Positions 1-7,837 of a stretch of 64,000 bases of DNA are shown here, one piece after another. The notes beneath the pieces were generated by a model. That model made no database searches. It had not been told where the DNA came from and saw only the letters and a program-made list of their open reading frames with translations. The DNA is taken from contig NZ_BDBH01000002.1 of assembly GCF_001612885.1 (NCBI RefSeq), forward strand, positions 62,016 through 126,015, given 5' to 3'. A program made the position numbers and the translations under genes. Within the stretch, counting starts at the first letter, position 1; every line of letters starts with the position of its first letter. Source of the DNA: Nocardia harenae NBRC 108248. GTDB lineage: Bacteria; Actinomycetota; Actinomycetes; Mycobacteriales; Mycobacteriaceae.

Positions 1-1416
1 GTGGCCAAACTCAAGCCGACCTTCCGATGCTCCGCGTGCTCGCACGAGGTGGCGAAATGGGTGGGCAAGTGCCCGGGGTGCGGAGCGTGGGGCACCGTCG
101 AGGAGGCGGTGCCGGTCATCGCGGCGGCAGGCCCGGCCGCGCGCAGGGCCATGCTGCCGAGCACCGCGGCGGCGCCGATCTCCAGCATCGACTCCACCGT
201 CACCAGGGCGCGCTCGACCGGCGTGGCCGAGCTGGACCGGGTGCTCGGCGGCGGCGTCGTGCCCGGCTCGGTGGTGCTGCTCTCCGGCGAGCCCGGGGTC
301 GGCAAGTCGACGCTGCTGCTCGAGGTCGCGCACCGCTGGGCAGCCGTGCGCGACGAGCGCTCGCTGTACGTCACCGCGGAGGAGTCGGCCGGGCAGGTGC
401 GGCTGCGGGCCGACCGCACCGGCGCGGTGCACGAGCGGGTCTACCTGGCGGCCGAGTCGGATCTGGCGGTGGTGCTCGGCCACGTCGAGCAGGTGCGGCC
501 GACGCTGCTGGTGGTGGACTCGGTGCAGACCATGATCGCTCCGGCCGAGGACGGCGTGATCGGCGGCGTCAGCCAGGTGCGCGCGGTGACCGCGGCGCTC
601 ACCTCGCTGGCCAAGGCGAGCGGGATCGCGGTGCTGCTGGTCGGGCACGTCACCAAGGACGGCAGCGTCGCGGGCCCGCGCACACTGGAGCACCTGGTCG
701 ACGTGGTGCTGCAGTTCGAGGGCGACAAGAACACCACGCTGCGCATGGTGCGCGGGCTCAAGAACCGCTTCGGCAGCGCCGACGAGGTGGGCTGCTTCGA
801 ACTGCACGACGACGGCATCGTCGGGGTGGCGGACCCGTCCGGGCTGTTCCTGCACCACCGCACCGACACCGTGCCCGGCACCGCGGTGACGGTCGCCATG
901 GACGGCAAGCGGCCGCTGGTGAGCGAGGTGCAGGGGCTCACCGTCGACACCCAGGCGCCCGCGCCGCGGCGCGCGGTGAGCGGGCTGGACTACAACCGGG
1001 TCTCGATGATCCTGGCGGTGCTGCAGAGCCGCTGCGGGGTGTACGTGGGCAAGCAGGACGTCTACGCCGCCACCGTCGGCGGGATGCGGCTGGTCGAGCC
1101 GGTGGCCGATCTGGCCGTGGCGCTGGCGCTGGCGAGCGCGGCGCGGGATGTCGCGCTGCCGCCGGGGTGGGTGATCCTCGGCGAGGTCGGGCTGGCGGGC
1201 GAGGTGCGGCGGGTGACCAATGCCGCGCGCAGGCTGGCCGAGGCGGAGCGGCTCGGGTTCGGCACCGCGCTGGTGCCGCCCGGTTTCGATGCCGGGAAGA
1301 CCGGGATGAAGGTGCACGAGGTCTCGGATGTGCGCTCGGCGCTGCGGTTGGCCGGGCTCCGGCGCTCGCGCTCCGCCGATCCCGTACGGTCGGCCGCGCC
1401 CGCCGAGGTGGGCTGA
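1..1416 (+). CDS. radA: DNA repair protein RadA
   Basis: RecA-like ATPase that helps process recombination intermediates by promoting branch migration. The 471-residue product has the whole RadA layout. An N-terminal zinc finger has Cys10, Cys13, Cys24 and Cys27. A Walker A motif GEPGVGKST lies near residue 96, the RadA-specific KNRFG motif near residue 254, and a Lon-protease-like domain follows. The GTG at base 1 matches the usual RadA N-terminus, so the gene is probably complete, but upstream sequence is outside the window. In mycobacteria the next gene is disA. Here the next gene is a convergent membrane-protein gene and disA is absent. Confidence 0.96.
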   Translation: MAKLKPTFRCSACSHEVAKWVGKCPGCGAWGTVEEAVPVIAAAGPAARRAMLPSTAAAPISSIDSTVTRARSTGVAELDRVLGGGVVPGSVVLLSGEPGVGKSTLLLEVAHRWAAVRDERSLYVTAEESAGQVRLRADRTGAVHERVYLAAESDLAVVLGHVEQVRPTLLVVDSVQTMIAPAEDGVIGGVSQVRAVTAALTSLAKASGIAVLLVGHVTKDGSVAGPRTLEHLVDVVLQFEGDKNTTLRMVRGLKNRFGSADEVGCFELHDDGIVGVADPSGLFLHHRTDTVPGTAVTVAMDGKRPLVSEVQGLTVDTQAPAPRRAVSGLDYNRVSMILAVLQSRCGVYVGKQDVYAATVGGMRLVEPVADLAVALALASAARDVALPPGWVILGEVGLAGEVRRVTNAARRLAEAERLGFGTALVPPGFDAGKTGMKVHEVSDVRSALRLAGLRRSRSADPVRSAAPAEVG

Positions 1417-1535
1417 GTACCCGGGGCCGGCCTCGCCCCGACCGACCACGCCACAGCGCCCGGTTCGCCGGCCGAGGACGGCTGACCGGCGGCGATCCTG
1501 AGCCGCCGCCCGACCTGCCTGCGCCGCCCGCGGGC

Positions 1536-2156
1536 TCAGGCGATGTTGAAGGGCTCTGCCGTGCTCTTCACTCCGCCGAGCTGGGCGAGCACGGCGTAGG
1601 CCCCGGACGGGACCGGCACCCGCTCCCCCGCGCAGTTCGGCTGCGAGGTCGAGCCGGACCAGGTGACGGTGAAGGCCGCCTGCTGCCCGCGCTCCAGCGT
1701 CCTGATGTCGGGCTGCCCGTCGGGGTAGCAGTCGACGCTGTTCCACAGCCTGCGGGTGCCGTCCAGCGTCTGCACCGAGATCTGCTGCATGCCGGAGCCC
1801 ATGTCCCGGCTGCACGGCACCGCGGAGATATTCGTGATGACGATCCCGAACACCGGCTGCTCGCCCCTGCGGTAGGTGGGCTGGCCGACGCTCACCTTCA
1901 CCGCGAGCGACTGGTCCGAGCAGGGCGCGACATCCGAGTCGGCCGTGCTGCTCGCCGCGCTCGAACCCGAGCCGCCCGCGGGCGCCGCCTCGGTCGTGGT
2001 GCTGGTCGCGGCGGCGCCGCCGGGCGAGGTGCCACCCCTGGCGACCATCACCACCAGCCAGATCACCAGCGCGAGCGCGAGGACCAGAACGCCGATCGCG
2101 AAAACACGACGTCGCCAGTAGATCTCGGGAGGCAGCGGCCCAGTGGGTTCCAGCAC
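1536..2156 (-). CDS. Conserved single-pass membrane protein (Rv3587c-like)
   Basis: Function unknown. The 206-residue protein has a short cytoplasmic N-terminus with YWRRR, one hydrophobic segment at about residues 16-38, then a low-complexity Ser/Thr/Ala/Gly linker. An extracytoplasmic domain of about 130 residues follows, with four cysteines (CSDQ, PCSRD, DCYPD, NCAGE) that could form two disulfides. Its position between radA and carbonic anhydrase and its orientation match Rv3587c of M. tuberculosis. The start ATG at 2156 is well placed before the basic anchor. Position and topology support orthology; no catalytic motif is visible. Confidence 0.85.
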   Translation of the reverse strand: MLEPTGPLPPEIYWRRRVFAIGVLVLALALVIWLVVMVARGGTSPGGAAATSTTTEAAPAGGSGSSAASSTADSDVAPCSDQSLAVKVSVGQPTYRRGEQPVFGIVITNISAVPCSRDMGSGMQQISVQTLDGTRRLWNSVDCYPDGQPDIRTLERGQQAAFTVTWSGSTSQPNCAGERVPVPSGAYAVLAQLGGVKSTAEPFNIA

Positions 2157-2265
2157 GCCTCAACGGTAAGCGCAGCGCCTGGATCGTGGGCCGAGGGCCT
2201 CGGCGTGTCGGGCGGGCCCGGCCACCCCGGGTCAGGTCTACCTGGGCGGATGTCCGGACATGTGG

Positions 2266-2898
2266 TCAGACGGCCTCGCCGACGTCGCCGATCACGTGGT
2301 GCAGCCAGGCCTTGCCCTCCGCGAGCTTGTAGTTCACGCAGGCGATGGCGAGCGTGCCCGCCTTGACCCGCTCGGCCACGATGGCCGAGCGCTCGATGAT
2401 CAGATTGCCGGTCTCCACCACGTGCCGCGCCTCCAGCTCGTCCACGGTGGAGAGCCCCTCGCGCCTGCCCGCCAGGATCGAGGGCGCGACCCGCTCGACG
2501 ACGTCGCGGATGAAGCCGCCGGGCACGGCGCCGCCGTCCAGCGTGTCGATGGTGGCCTTCACGGCACCGCAGCTGTCGTGGCCGAGCACCACGATGAGCG
2601 GGACGTTCAGCACCGCGACGCCGTACTCGATGGAGCCGAGCACCGAGCCGTCCACCACGTGGCCTGCGGTGCGCACCACGAACATGTCGCCGAGCCCTCG
2701 ATCGAAGATCAACTCGGCGGCGACGCGCGAATCGCCGCAGCCGAACAGGATTGCGGTGGGGTGCTGCCCCTGCACGAGCTTCGCGCGGTCGGCCACACCC
2801 TGACCGGGGTGCTCGAGCGTGCCGTTGACGAAGCGGTCGTTACCCTCGCGCAGGGACTTCCACGAACTGATCGGGTTGGATCCAGGCATAGCGACCAT
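2266..2898 (-). CDS. canB: Beta-class carbonic anhydrase
   Basis: Interconverts CO2 and bicarbonate. The 210-residue protein has the beta-class zinc ligands Cys54, His107 and Cys110 and the Asp56-Arg58 pair in CGDSR, together with GHDSCGA. Length and position match Rv3588c (canB). Two in-frame ATG codons are possible, at 2898 and 2889; both keep the whole domain. The gene is divergent from mutY with only about 23 bp between start codons, so the two promoters must overlap. Confidence 0.95.
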   Translation of the reverse strand: MVAMPGSNPISSWKSLREGNDRFVNGTLEHPGQGVADRAKLVQGQHPTAILFGCGDSRVAAELIFDRGLGDMFVVRTAGHVVDGSVLGSIEYGVAVLNVPLIVVLGHDSCGAVKATIDTLDGGAVPGGFIRDVVERVAPSILAGRREGLSTVDELEARHVVETGNLIIERSAIVAERVKAGTLAIACVNYKLAEGKAWLHHVIGDVGEAV

Positions 2899-2921
2899 TG
2901 TGCAGGACGAGGTGGGAAACG

Positions 2922-3836
2922 GTGAGGAAGGGCGCTGCCGCGCGCACGCTGCCCGCGTACGGCGCGATCGACACCGATGTGCTGATCGACTGGTACGCCG
3001 CCGCCGCGCGGGACCTGCCGTGGCGCAGGCCGGGGGTGACGGCGTGGCAGATCCTGATGAGCGAGATCATGCTGCAGCAGACCCCGGTGGTTCGGGTCGA
3101 GCCGATCTGGCGGGAATGGGTGGCCCGCTGGCCGGTGCCGTCCGCCATGGCCGCCGCCACGCAGGCCGAGGTGCTTCGGGCCTGGGGCAAGCTCGGGTAC
3201 CCGCGCCGGGCGCTGCGGCTGCACGAGTGCGCGACGGTGCTGGCCGAGCGGTACGGCGACGAGGTGCCCGACGAGGTGGCGGCGCTGCTCGCGCTGCCCG
3301 GGATCGGCGCCTACACGGCGCGCGCGGTGGCCTGCTTCGCCTACGGGCAGCGGGTGCCGGTGGTCGACACCAACGTGCGCCGGGTGGTGGCGCGGGCGGT
3401 GCACGGGCTCGGTGACGCGGGCAACCCGTCGCCGCGCGACCTGCCGGAGACCGAGGCGCTGCTGCCCGCCCGGGTGCAGCGGGCCGCGGTCTTCTCGGCC
3501 GCGCTCATGGAGCTGGGGGCCACCGTGTGCACCGCGCGCTCGCCCGCCTGCGGCGCCTGTCCGCTGCCGCGGTGTGCGTGGGTCGACGCGGGGCGTCCGG
3601 CGGCCGAGGTGGTGCGGAAGGTACAGAAGTACGAGGGCACCGACCGCCAGGCGCGCGGGCGGCTGCTCGACGTGCTACGCGCCGCCGACGGGCCGGTGGA
3701 GCGGTTGCGGCTGGACCTCGCCTGGCCTCGGGATCCCGGGCAGCGGGCGAGGGCGCTGGATTCGCTGCTCGTGGACGGGTTGATCGAGCAGACCGAGGAG
3801 GGGTTGTTCGCCCTGGCGGGCGAAGGGAGCCGATAG
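2922..3836 (+). CDS. mutY: A/G-specific adenine glycosylase MutY
   Basis: Removes adenine mispaired with 8-oxoguanine. The product is 304 residues from the GTG at 2922, chosen because AGGTGG sits 6 bases upstream; a TTG at 2898 would add eight residues but overlaps the carbonic anhydrase start. The catalytic Glu lies in SEIMLQQ (about residue 48). A helix-hairpin-helix LPGIGAYTA precedes the catalytic Asp in VVDTNV (about residue 149). Four cysteines (about 203, 210, 213, 218) form the [4Fe-4S] site with C-x6-C-x2-C-x4-C spacing. The protein is shorter than E. coli MutY and the C-terminal 8-oxoG-recognition domain is reduced, as in M. tuberculosis Rv3589. Confidence 0.94.
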   Translation: MRKGAAARTLPAYGAIDTDVLIDWYAAAARDLPWRRPGVTAWQILMSEIMLQQTPVVRVEPIWREWVARWPVPSAMAAATQAEVLRAWGKLGYPRRALRLHECATVLAERYGDEVPDEVAALLALPGIGAYTARAVACFAYGQRVPVVDTNVRRVVARAVHGLGDAGNPSPRDLPETEALLPARVQRAAVFSAALMELGATVCTARSPACGACPLPRCAWVDAGRPAAEVVRKVQKYEGTDRQARGRLLDVLRAADGPVERLRLDLAWPRDPGQRARALDSLLVDGLIEQTEEGLFALAGEGSR

Positions 3837-3880
3837 GAGTCGGGCGCGCACGAGCACGCCGCCATTCGGGCATCGCGCTC

Positions 3881-4624
3881 TCAGCGTGCGAGGACTTCCC
3901 GCAGGAAGGACTCCACCTCGGTGCGGTAGCGGTCGGGTTGCTCGTCGTGCACGAGATGCCCGGCACCCGCGACCCACACGTAGCGGGTGTCCGCCCGTTC
4001 CGCCATGCGCCGCATCTGCCCGGGCGGGGTGATGGTGAATTCACCCTCGATGAGCAGCGCCGGAATCCGCAGCGCCGCCCATTGCGCCCAGAAATCGCGC
4101 CCGCCCCACTCCTCGGAGATATCCCGGAAGGTCGCGACCGCCCCGTGCAGCCGATATCCGTCGGCATCCCGGTGAAAGGCGCGCAGGAAATAGCGCCCGG
4201 CGACCTCGCCGAAATAGCCGAGCACCGCCTCCTCGTCCGGAAAGGGCTGCGGCCAGCCCTCGATCATGGCCGCCCACCCGGCCGCGGTGCGCCCGCGGAA
4301 ATCCGGCGCGATGTCCTCCACCACCAGCGCCCGCACCCGCTCCGGGTGTGCCGCCGCGAAGACCCACCCGTGCAGCGCCCCCATGGAGTGCCCGACGACG
4401 ACCATGGGCTCGGCGATGGCCGCGGTGGCCTCGGCCAGATCGGCGACGAACGCCTCGGTGGTCGGCTCGGCGGGGGCCGGGCGCCCGTGCCCGGCGGCGT
4501 CGAAGGTGTACACGTGGCCGAACTCGCGCAGCCACCCCAGCTGATCGCTCCAGGTTCGCGCGCTCCCCATCAACCCGTGCAGCAACAGGATGGGCACCCC
4601 CGTGCCGCCTTCGTCGTAGAGCAT
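3881..4624 (-). CDS. Alpha/beta hydrolase (Rv3591c-like)
   Basis: A 247-residue cytoplasmic alpha/beta-hydrolase fold protein, substrate unknown. The oxyanion-hole HG is in LLLHGLMG (residues 13-20), the nucleophile Ser80 in the elbow GHSMGA, and the catalytic His in GAGHLVHD near the C-terminus. An acidic residue in EGEFTIT is a candidate third triad member. It is divergent from mhuD with about 41 bp between start codons, the same arrangement as Rv3591c/Rv3592. It could be an esterase or a C-C hydrolase; the sequence does not decide. Confidence 0.9.
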   Translation of the reverse strand: MLYDEGGTGVPILLLHGLMGSARTWSDQLGWLREFGHVYTFDAAGHGRPAPAEPTTEAFVADLAEATAAIAEPMVVVGHSMGALHGWVFAAAHPERVRALVVEDIAPDFRGRTAAGWAAMIEGWPQPFPDEEAVLGYFGEVAGRYFLRAFHRDADGYRLHGAVATFRDISEEWGGRDFWAQWAALRIPALLIEGEFTITPPGQMRRMAERADTRYVWVAGAGHLVHDEQPDRYRTEVESFLREVLAR

Positions 4625-4665
4625 GGGGACCGAGCGTAGGCGGCGCGAGCCGCTACGTTGGAGCC

Positions 4666-4980
4666 ATGGCTGTTGTGAAGATCAATGCGATCGAGATCCC
4701 CGATGGCGCGGGCGCCGAGCTGGAGAAGCGCTTCGCGCACCGGGCGCACGCGGTGGAGAACTCCCCCGGCTTCCTCGGTTTCCAGCTGCTCCGCCCCACC
4801 GCGGGGGAGAACCGGTACTTCGTGGTGACGCAGTGGGACTCCGAGGAGTCCTTCGCGGCCTGGCGTGACGGCCCGGCGCGGGAGGCGCATGCGGGCGAGG
4901 CGCGCAAGCCGGTGGCGACCGGAGCCTCGCTGCTCGAGTTCGAGGTGGTGCTCGACGTGGCAGGCAAGCCGCAGGGCTGA
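4666..4980 (+). CDS. mhuD: Haem-degrading monooxygenase MhuD
   Basis: IsdG-type ABM-fold dimer that opens haem and releases iron; the mycobacterial enzyme makes mycobilins without releasing CO. The 104-residue protein keeps the catalytic residues at the same numbers as M. tuberculosis MhuD (Rv3592): Asn7, Trp66 and the haem ligand His75. The ATG at 4666 follows a short spacer from the divergent hydrolase. A strong hairpin terminator lies immediately downstream, so the gene is probably monocistronic and separate from cbtBA. Confidence 0.95.
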   Translation: MAVVKINAIEIPDGAGAELEKRFAHRAHAVENSPGFLGFQLLRPTAGENRYFVVTQWDSEESFAAWRDGPAREAHAGEARKPVATGASLLEFEVVLDVAGKPQG

Positions 4981-4996
4981 CCCCGGGTTGCGATCA

Positions 4997-5029
4997 CCCC
5001 TCGTCACCGCTGTTGACGAGGGGGGTTTT
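4997..5029 (+). terminator. Rho-independent terminator of mhuD
   Basis: A perfect 10-bp stem (CCCCTCGTCA at 4997-5006 with TGACGAGGGG at 5014-5023) and a 7-nt loop are followed by GGTTTT. It lies 16 bp after the mhuD stop and just before the cobalamin riboswitch, insulating the riboswitch transcript from mhuD. Confidence 0.85.
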
Positions 5030-5165
5030 GCGATGTCACAGTTTCCGTGGAAGAAGCGAGGGTGCTGCGGTAATCCGGTGAGACTCCGGAGCGGTCGCGC
5101 CACTGTTCACAGCCAGACACCGGCATCCTCGCACCACCACGACGGGGACGCGTACGCCCCAAAAG
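5030..5165 (+). promoter_or_regulatory. Cobalamin (adenosylcobalamin) riboswitch
   Basis: Contains the conserved class core: GGTAATCCGGTG...TCCGGAGC around 5068-5092, GCGCCACTGT at 5097-5106 and the AGCCAGACACC box at 5111-5121. A GC-rich hairpin (GGGGACG...CGCCCC, about 5142-5160) abuts AAAAGGA, the ribosome-binding site of cbtB. The layout suggests control of translation or early termination when cobalamin is plentiful, so cobalt uptake is turned off. Confidence 0.9.
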
Positions 5166-5172
5166 GATTCAC

Positions 5173-5370
5173 ATGGCCATCGCGCACTCCCCCGCATCCC
5201 GGGTTCCGGAATCACTCGCCACCATCCTGGTCACGGTCGGCGTCGTCCTGCTCGCCCTGCTCACGCTCTACCTGGTCGGCTTCGACCAGGGTGCCGTCTC
5301 CCGCTCCGGGATGTACCTGCACGAGCTGATGCACGACGGACGGCACCTGCTGGGGCTTCCGTGCCACTGA
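5173..5370 (+). CDS. cbtB: Cobalt transporter subunit CbtB
   Basis: A 65-residue protein with one transmembrane helix (about residues 17-38) and a C-terminal histidine-containing segment (MHDGRHLLGLPCH), the CbtB hallmark thought to bind cobalt. It lies directly behind the cobalamin riboswitch with an AAGGA ribosome-binding site. Its 3' end overlaps the GTG of cbtA by 10 bp, so the two are translationally coupled. Confidence 0.92.
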   Translation: MAIAHSPASRVPESLATILVTVGVVLLALLTLYLVGFDQGAVSRSGMYLHELMHDGRHLLGLPCH

Positions 5371-6131
5371 CCGAATCCCTGAAGACCCTGCTGTTGCGCG
5401 GGCTGCTCGCCGGGGTGCTCGCGGGGCTGCTCGCCGCCACCGTCGGCTACTTCGTCGGCGAGCCGAAGGTCGACGCGGCCATCGCCATCGAGGAGGCGGC
5501 CGCCGAGAGCCACCCGCACACCGACGAACCGGCCGGGCACTCGCACGACGAGGAAGAGGCCCTGGTCAGCCGGGACGGGCAGAAGGCGGGGCAATTCCTC
5601 GCGCTCGGCCTCGCCGGAGCGGCGTTCGGCGTGCTCGTCGGCGCGGCGGTGCATCTGCTGCGGCGCTTCGGCACCGGGCCGCTCTTCGGCCTCGCGGTGG
5701 CGCTGGCGGGCTGGCTGGCCGTGGTGCTCGTGCCGTTCTTCAAGTACCCGGCGAATCCGCCCGCTGTCGGCGACCCGGAGACCATCAACGACCGCACCTG
5801 GCTCTGGGTGGCGGCCGTGCTGCTCGGGCTGGTCGCGGTCGCGGCCGCGGTGTTCGGTTACCGGTTGCTGGCCGGGCAGCTGCGCTCGGTGCGGCTGATC
5901 GGCGGGGTCGCGGCCTTCGTGGCCGTGGTGATCCTCGGGTACGTGCTGCTCCCCGGCGTGAACGAGGTGAGCGCGGATTTCCCGGCCGGCCTGCTGTGGG
6001 AGTTCCGGGTTTCGTCGCTGGCGGTCTCCAGCACGCTCTGGGTCGCGCTCGGGTTGCTGTTCGCGGCACTCAGCGAGTTCGCGGCCGCACCCCGTACCCC
6101 GGTACGGGACGAGGTCGCTACCGCGGCGTGA
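5361..6131 (+). CDS. cbtA: Cobalt transporter subunit CbtA
   Basis: A 256-residue integral membrane protein with about six hydrophobic segments and a histidine/acid-rich loop at residues 50-70 (SHPHTDEP, GHSHDEEE), typical of CbtA metal-binding loops. It starts at GTG 5361 inside the end of cbtB. With CbtB it is predicted to import cobalt for cobalamin synthesis and is controlled by the upstream riboswitch. A long hairpin follows about 20 bp after the stop. Confidence 0.92.
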   Translation: MPLTESLKTLLLRGLLAGVLAGLLAATVGYFVGEPKVDAAIAIEEAAAESHPHTDEPAGHSHDEEEALVSRDGQKAGQFLALGLAGAAFGVLVGAAVHLLRRFGTGPLFGLAVALAGWLAVVLVPFFKYPANPPAVGDPETINDRTWLWVAAVLLGLVAVAAAVFGYRLLAGQLRSVRLIGGVAAFVAVVILGYVLLPGVNEVSADFPAGLLWEFRVSSLAVSSTLWVALGLLFAALSEFAAAPRTPVRDEVATAA

Positions 6132-6149
6132 TCCGCGGTTCGCAGTACG

Positions 6150-6185
6150 ACGGGCAGTGTCGGCGTCATGGCCGACACTGCCCGT
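6150..6185 (+). terminator. 14-bp hairpin after cbtA with the next ATG in its loop
   Basis: CGGGCAGTGTCGG (6151-6163) pairs perfectly with CCGACACTGCCCG (6172-6184), plus one flanking A-T pair. The loop (6164-6171) contains the ATG at 6168. It could terminate cbtBA, though no long T-run follows, or it could occlude translation of the next gene. Confidence 0.6.
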
Positions 6186-6611
6186 TCGCTTTCCCTGCCC
6201 GCCACCGGTCCGGCGGCGCCGCGCCCGGTGCGGGTGGCCTGCGCCGGATTCCTCACCGCGCTCGGCGCGGGCGCCCTGGAGGGGCTGGCGCGGGTGGACG
6301 ACTCCGGTGCCGCCCCGCTGCTCTGGCGCGGGGCGCTCTACCTGCTGGTGCTCGCGGTGGTGCTGCGCATGGTGCACGGCGACCGCGTGGCGCGGGCGCT
6401 GCTTACCGTCGGCATCGGCGTCGCCGGGGTGGCCTCGCTGGTACTCGAGCCGGCGGCAAGGCTGCTCTCCGCCGGCTCGCTCGCCGACCCGTTCACGGCA
6501 CTCGACGGGCACGGCCTGCTGCTCGCCGCGATGCGCGCGGTGCACCTGCTCGCGGTGCTCGTCGCGGTACCCGCCATGTATATCGGCACCGCGCGGACCT
6601 GGTTCACCTGA
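6168..6611 (+). CDS. Small four-helix membrane protein, unknown function
   Basis: A 147-residue protein with an Ala/Pro-rich N-terminus and four predicted transmembrane segments (about residues 23-40, 50-67, 77-95 and 118-138). No family motif was recognised. The ATG lies in the loop of a 14-bp hairpin and has no clear Shine-Dalgarno sequence. Translation may be leaderless or start at a GTG near 6229. It is about 36 bp after cbtA and might be co-expressed with it. Confidence 0.65.
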   Translation: MADTARSLSLPATGPAAPRPVRVACAGFLTALGAGALEGLARVDDSGAAPLLWRGALYLLVLAVVLRMVHGDRVARALLTVGIGVAGVASLVLEPAARLLSAGSLADPFTALDGHGLLLAAMRAVHLLAVLVAVPAMYIGTARTWFT

Positions 6612-6656
6612 TTCGGCGACACCCCGTGCCGCCTGCCGGATGCGGTGCGCCGGAGC

Positions 6657-6707
6657 GTGCGGGAGCGCCCGCGTCCTTCAGCGCTGGACGCGGCGGCGCT
6701 CCCGCAC
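6657..6707. terminator. Bidirectional hairpin between convergent genes
   Basis: GTGCGGGAGCGCC (6657-6669) pairs with GGCGCTCCCGCAC (6695-6707). An inner stem is formed by GCGTCC (6671-6676) and GGACGC (6686-6691). It lies between the plus-strand membrane gene and the minus-strand osmC gene. Confidence 0.65.
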
Positions 6708-6759
6708 AGGCGGGAACGCCGTCGGCGGCACCCGGGTCGCGGGCGGAACCGCCCGCCGG

Positions 6760-7203
6760 TCAGGACTCGAAAGTCGCGTCCAGCGCGATATCGGAGACAC
6801 CGGCCAGCGCCTTGCTGACCGGGCAGCCCGCCTTGGCCTCGGCGGCCGCGGTGGCGAACTGCTCGGCGTCGATGCCCGCCGCCCTGCCGCGCACGGTCAG
6901 CGCGATCCGGCTGATCCGGAAGCCGCCGGCCGGATCGGGGCCGAGCGTGACGTCGGCGGTGACGTCCAGGCTCTCCGGGGTGCCGCCCGCGGCGGCGATC
7001 TGCGCGGAGAGCGCCATGGCGTAGCAGGAGGAGTGCGCGGCGGCGATGAGCTCCTCGGGGCTGGTGGCGCCGTTCGCGTCGTCGGCCGAGCGCTTGGGGA
7101 ACGACACGTCGTACTTGCCGACGCCCGAGCTGGCCAGTTCGACCTGGCCGGAGCCGTCCTGCAGGCCGCCGGTCCAGGCGGTGCGCGCGCTACGAGTTGG
7201 CAT
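6760..7203 (-). CDS. OsmC/Ohr family peroxiredoxin
   Basis: Thiol-dependent peroxidase that reduces organic hydroperoxides. The 147-residue protein has both redox cysteines of the family, Cys60 in SSCYAM and Cys127 in AGCPVSKAL. The conserved Glu51 region (SPEELIAAAHSS) fits the OsmC branch rather than Ohr. The start is the ATG at 7203, with AAAGGATC upstream. Soluble, cytoplasmic and probably monocistronic. Confidence 0.93.
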   Translation of the reverse strand: MPTRSARTAWTGGLQDGSGQVELASSGVGKYDVSFPKRSADDANGATSPEELIAAAHSSCYAMALSAQIAAAGGTPESLDVTADVTLGPDPAGGFRISRIALTVRGRAAGIDAEQFATAAAEAKAGCPVSKALAGVSDIALDATFES

Positions 7204-7278
7204 CACGATCCTTTCGGGAGGGAGTGCGGGGAATTCGCGGATAGCGGCTCCGAACCTACTCGCCGCGGCGCCGCGCCA

Positions 7279-7728
7279 CTACCCGGTGCTGGTCAGCCGT
7301 TTGTCCAGCTGCTCGAGCACCGCGGGCCACGCCTCCCGGTGCGCGTCCCGTGCCGCCATATCGGCGAAGCCGGAGTGCCGCAGCCGCAGCCGGATGCCGC
7401 GCGGCTGCCGCACGAACTGCACCGAGACCACGGTCTCGGCGCCGCGGGTGTCCGCGCTCACCCAGGTCAGCTCCACCAGCCGCTCGCTCTCCAGCCGCAG
7501 GAAGCGGCCGTAGTGCGGGTGCCTGACCCCGCCGTTCTCGGTCTCGAAGAAGAACGGGGTGTTCACCTCACCGGCGAGCAGCAGCGAATCAGGTTGCGCC
7601 AGCCACAGATCGAAGCCCCTGGTCCACGCCGCGAAGAGCAGTCCGGCGGAGGCGGACATGACCCGCTCCACCGAGAGCTCGTGCGGCCGGGCGGACAGAT
7701 CCGGAAGACGAATCGACTGATCGACCAT
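7279..7728 (-). CDS. SRPBCC (AHSA1-like) domain protein
   Basis: A 149-residue START/Bet-v1-like protein of the AHSA1 type: a short N-terminal strand, the ASAGLLFAAWT helix, and a WLAQPD segment followed by beta strands. These proteins bind hydrophobic ligands, but the substrate is unknown here. The ATG at 7728 (MVDQSIRLP) is preferred because the open frame upstream reads as non-coding. It is divergent from the histidine kinase gene. Confidence 0.82.
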   Translation of the reverse strand: MVDQSIRLPDLSARPHELSVERVMSASAGLLFAAWTRGFDLWLAQPDSLLLAGEVNTPFFFETENGGVRHPHYGRFLRLESERLVELTWVSADTRGAETVVSVQFVRQPRGIRLRLRHSGFADMAARDAHREAWPAVLEQLDKRLTSTG

Positions 7729-7837
7729 CCCGAGACCATACCCGTGGTCACCGGCGGTGTGCCCGGAGTACGCGGTGTGCGCCACGGGGGTGTGGACTCC
7801 TGCCGCACCGGGCGGCCGGGGCGCATAGTCTGGCGGG

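Noticed and set aside
2249..2260. 12-bp palindrome ATGTCCGGACAT near the canB stop
   Set aside because: Short, close to a gene end, and expected often by chance in GC-rich DNA; no supporting second site.
27..2366. A 779-codon open frame overlapping radA in another frame
   Set aside because: Arg/Gly/Ala-rich with no recognisable domain; a shadow frame caused by high GC third positions.
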